DNA of 64,000 nucleotides from Pseudomonas coleopterorum (GTDB lineage: Bacteria; Pseudomonadota; Gammaproteobacteria; Pseudomonadales; Pseudomonadaceae). The notes below the pieces were generated by a model. It made no database searches. It was not told the origin of the DNA and saw nothing but the letters and a program-made list of their open reading frames with translations. This document shows, one piece after another, positions 59,510 through 64,000 of this stretch (within the stretch, counting starts at the first letter, position 1; each line of letters opens with the position of its first letter). The position numbers were made by a program, and so were the translations under genes. The stretch covers positions 4,028,501 to 4,092,500 of the forward strand of contig NZ_FNTZ01000001.1 in NCBI RefSeq assembly GCF_900105555.1, given 5' to 3'.

Positions 59510-59594
59510 TGGTGGAGGGAGAAGGATTCGAACCTTCGAAGTCGTAGACGTCAGATTTACAGTCTGATCCCTTTGGCCGCTCGGGAACCCCTCC
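59510..59594 (-). tRNA. tRNA-Tyr (anticodon GTA)
   Basis: 85-base class II tRNA on the minus strand with a long variable arm and encoded CCA. The acceptor GGAGGGG pairs with CTCCCTCC and the anticodon loop is CTGTAAA. Two tandem promoters precede it. Confidence 0.95.
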
Positions 59595-59607
59595 TTAACG
59601 TGGCGGC

Positions 59608-59635
59608 ATTTTACGCTATGCCACCTTGCTGTCAA
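59608..59635 (-). promoter_or_regulatory. Proximal promoter of the tRNA-Tyr-Gly-Thr unit
   Basis: On the minus strand TTGACA (59630-59635), 16 bases, TAAAAT (59608-59613), then GCCGCC. It sits 14 bases before the mature tRNA-Tyr. Confidence 0.8.
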
Positions 59636-59724
59636 GCTTTTTCTCATTAAAATCTTGAGGTTAGCTACATTGACAGCCGTTTCACATCGCTGTGCATTCG
59701 CACCATCGCTGTGAAGCGGGCGCC

Positions 59725-59753
59725 ATTCTATGCAAACCATTACACCCTTGCAA
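59725..59753 (-). promoter_or_regulatory. Distal promoter upstream of tRNA-Tyr
   Basis: On the minus strand TTGCAA (59748-59753), 17 bases, TAGAAT (59725-59730), followed by GGCGCC. The -10 is near consensus and the discriminator GC-rich. The stretch 59636-59884 holds this site and no gene I can support. Confidence 0.65.
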
Positions 59754-59884
59754 TACCCTGGATGCGATTATTTTACGTTTTAAGTTATTGAATTCATTGA
59801 GTCCCTGCTGGGCCCTCGATACACGAGTCATTGCAAGTCGTGCCTTGGGCATTCAGACCTGCAGGCACACGCAGCGCAAGTCAG

Positions 59885-60049
59885 TCAGTGCTCACTCGCA
59901 GGCTTTTCGTTTAGCAGCTGGATGTTGTGCCGCTCACCCTTGTAGATAGAGAGCGGCTCGAATTCCTTCGGCCGTACCGGCAACTCCTGGTTGTGCCACC
60001 CGGCATAAAAAACGTTGAGCACCAATAGAAGCAGTACAAGCCAGCGCAT
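59885..60049 (-). CDS. 54-residue ORF resembling the N-terminus of the SPOR-domain protein usually beside coaX; possible remnant
   Basis: Short ORF from ATG 60049 (another ATG at 60052) to TGA at 59885. It begins MRWLVLLLLVLNVFYAGWHN and continues with EFEPLSIYKGERHNIQLLNE before stopping. This is the membrane-anchor start I recognise from the Pseudomonas gene between coaX and tRNA-Tyr, whose full product continues into a SPOR (peptidoglycan-binding) domain. Here nothing SPOR-like follows before tRNA-Tyr. The start overlaps the birA stop, where coaX would normally begin. It is either a functional short membrane peptide or the leftover of a deletion; I favour the latter. The homology is from memory, so moderate certainty. 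Confidence 0.6.
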   Translation of the reverse strand: MRWLVLLLLVLNVFYAGWHNQELPVRPKEFEPLSIYKGERHNIQLLNEKPASEH

Positions 60050-61041
60050 CATCGCTCCTCGCCTTGGTCACAAGCTGCTAAAGGCTGGTCGCCTTCTGCA
60101 AGCCGCAGACTCAGCTCTCCACCATTGAATACCTGCTCCGCCCCGTCCACCGCGAGCCGCAGGCCACCTTGTCTGTCTATTCCGAGTACTTGGCCCTCAA
60201 TGGCTTTCAAACCAGCACTGAGCACCACTGACCTGCCCTGCCAAGCATGAAGCGCTTCCCATTCCTCGCGCAACTGCTCGAAGCCGGACACTGCATGACG
60301 CTCCAGGTAACACTGCAATTGGTCATTGAGCTCGGTAACCAGCACATTGCGGTCCACCAGACTCATGCGCTGCAGACGCATGGACGTCCAAGGTCGATCC
60401 ACCTTAGTATTCAGCTTCATGTTCACGTTGATACCGATACCGATCACCACGTGACACACATCACTGGGGTCACCGACCAGCTCCAGCAGTATCCCTGCCA
60501 GCTTCTTGTCTCCCACCAGGATATCATTGGGCCACTTGAGTCTTGCCTCGCTCACGCCTTGCGCATGCAGGGCTCGTATCACGGCAAGACCGACTACCAG
60601 ACTCAATCCGTCCAAACGCGTCATACCACCCTCTATGCGCAGCGCCAGGCTGTAATAGAGATTTTGTGCATACGGGCTCACCCACGGTCTGCCTCGTCGC
60701 CCTCTGCCTGCTGTCTGACGCTCTGCCAGCACCAGCAGCGGCAGTGGGCATCCCTTGGCTATGGCGTGCAGTGCCTGGGCATTGGTGGAATCAGCGCTTT
60801 GCATGATACGTACGTCCCAGCCAGCAGGTGCTCCTGCCCTCACTGCCTCCAGGCACAACGAAGAGATCGGGTCAGCCAGACGATAACCTTTGCCACGAAC
60901 CTTGTGCACCTCGATGCCAAGCTCTGCCTGCAACTGCTGAAGCTGTTTCCACACAGCGCTACGGCTAACCCCCAGGACTTTGCCAAGCACTTCGCCCGAG
61001 TGAAACTGACCGTCTTTAAGCAAATCCAGCAATGGTGACAT
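60049..61041 (-). CDS. birA: Biotin-protein ligase / biotin operon repressor
   Basis: BirA (330 aa from the ATG at 61041, MSPLLDLLKDGQFHSGEVLG). The N-terminal winged-helix region (VLGVSRSAVWKQLQQLQAELG) suggests DNA binding; the catalytic domain has ERQTAGRGRRGRPWVSP for biotinyl-AMP formation, followed by RLKWPNDILVGDKKLAGILLE and IGIGINVNM. It charges acetyl-CoA carboxylase with biotin. Its stop overlaps the short ORF downstream; no coaX follows. The rRNA terminator lies about 110 bases upstream of the start. Confidence 0.95.
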   Translation of the reverse strand: MSPLLDLLKDGQFHSGEVLGKVLGVSRSAVWKQLQQLQAELGIEVHKVRGKGYRLADPISSLCLEAVRAGAPAGWDVRIMQSADSTNAQALHAIAKGCPLPLLVLAERQTAGRGRRGRPWVSPYAQNLYYSLALRIEGGMTRLDGLSLVVGLAVIRALHAQGVSEARLKWPNDILVGDKKLAGILLELVGDPSDVCHVVIGIGINVNMKLNTKVDRPWTSMRLQRMSLVDRNVLVTELNDQLQCYLERHAVSGFEQLREEWEALHAWQGRSVVLSAGLKAIEGQVLGIDRQGGLRLAVDGAEQVFNGGELSLRLAEGDQPLAACDQGEER

Positions 61042-61148
61042 AGCCAACTCGGCGCCTGTGGTAAGGCCGCAATGATAGCCATGCCCGAAAGCTTCGAACA
61101 CTGGCAAAAATGAAGGATACGATTAGAAATGCGAGATCCATAAAAGAC

Positions 61149-61181
61149 AAAACCCCTACCTGCTCGCGCAGATAGGGGTTT
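61149..61181 (-). terminator. rRNA-operon terminator
   Basis: AACCCCTATCTGCGC and the complementary AGGTAGGGGTT on the minus strand form an imperfect stem of about 13 pairs, followed by TTTTGTCTTTT. It lies 12 bases beyond the 5S rRNA. Confidence 0.85.
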
Positions 61182-61192
61182 CGGAATTGAAT

Positions 61193-61308
61193 CTTGACGA
61201 TGACCTACTCTCACATGGGGAAACCCCACACTACCATCGGCGATGCATCGTTTCACTGCTGAGTTCGGGATGGGATCAGGTGGTTCCAATGCTCTATGGT
61301 CGTCAAGA
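61193..61308 (-). rRNA. 5S ribosomal RNA
   Basis: Minus-strand 5S rRNA, recognised by the sequence CTTGACGACCATAGAGCATT at its 5' end, CCCATCCCGAACTCAG in loop B/C and GGTCATCGTCAAG at the 3' end. The terminal arms pair. Ends are approximate by a few bases. It is downstream of the 23S gene, separated by a 147-base spacer with no tRNA. Confidence 0.95.
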
Positions 61309-61455
61309 AATTCTGTAGCCAGGATGCCCTTGGGAGGCATTCCAGCGAATCGGGTATGTGATATTCGTGGGTTGTCTTGCTGCGAACTTTCGGTTCGTGT
61401 CATCTCCACAGTCACCGCAATCTGGTCATTCGACGCAAATTGCTTGGGTGTTATA

Positions 61456-64000
<2,545 letters not shown>

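Noticed and set aside
59692..59949. Plus-strand open frame of 85 codons between tRNA-Tyr and birA
   Set aside because: It runs antisense across a well-formed promoter and the 54-codon ORF, with no Shine-Dalgarno and no recognisable protein character.

Overview
This window is a contiguous piece of a Pseudomonas chromosome. The evidence is the GC-rich coding style, the gene order xseB-ispA-dxs / ribA / pgpA-thiL-nusB-ribH-ribBA-ribE-ribD-nrdR, the ssb-MFS-uvrA and bacterioferritin-katA blocks next to rplQ, and protein sequences that read as typical Pseudomonas orthologues. The order resembles that of the P. putida / P. fluorescens side of the genus more than P. aeruginosa, where the first half of this window is not beside katA-uvrA. 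I cannot assign a species. No prophage, insertion sequence, CRISPR array or integrated island is visible.

Layout. (1) 1-4350, plus strand: a zinc alcohol dehydrogenase, then xseB-ispA-dxs (isoprenoid precursor supply). (2) 4351-11940, minus strand: ribA, a solute-binding protein, then a tight run pgpA-thiL-nusB-ribH-ribBA-ribE-ribD-nrdR carrying nearly all of riboflavin synthesis. (3) 11941-21430: a lipoprotein, a thioredoxin/TPR protein, a probable Zur-controlled zinc-stress operon (His-rich periplasmic protein, ABC ATPase, FtsX-like permease, DUF3299 protein), oprG behind an Anr-type site, two nucleotide-sugar-type dehydrogenases and an acyltransferase. (4) 21429-28570: ssb, a YajR-like MFS exporter, uvrA, a ferritin and katA. 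(5) 28752-58978, minus strand: the full ribosomal/transcription cluster, in transcription order secE-nusG-rplKA-rplJL-rpoBC-rpsLG-fusA-tuf-S10 operon-spc operon-alpha operon-rplQ. (6) 59024-59594: four tRNA genes (Trp, Thr, Gly, Tyr). (7) 59885-64000: a 54-codon remnant-like ORF, birA, 5S rRNA and the 3' part of 23S rRNA, all on the minus strand.

Two absences stand out. No tuf gene lies between tRNA-Thr and tRNA-Trp, where many pseudomonads carry tufB. No coaX (type III pantothenate kinase) follows birA, and the SPOR-domain gene that normally follows coaX appears cut down to its first 54 codons.

The ribosomal cluster has readable control signals on the minus strand. Sigma-70 promoters with 17-bp spacers precede tRNA-Trp/secE, rpsL, rpsJ, rpsM and, inside the spc operon, rpsH. 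The rpsH and rpsM promoters each begin within or directly after a terminator-like hairpin, so the long S10-spc-alpha run is probably several overlapping transcription units. I found no clear candidate for a wholly new biological system. The most worthwhile leads are the birA-tRNA and tRNA-tRNA rearrangements, the paired hairpin/promoter modules, and the poorly understood zinc-responsive ABC operon.
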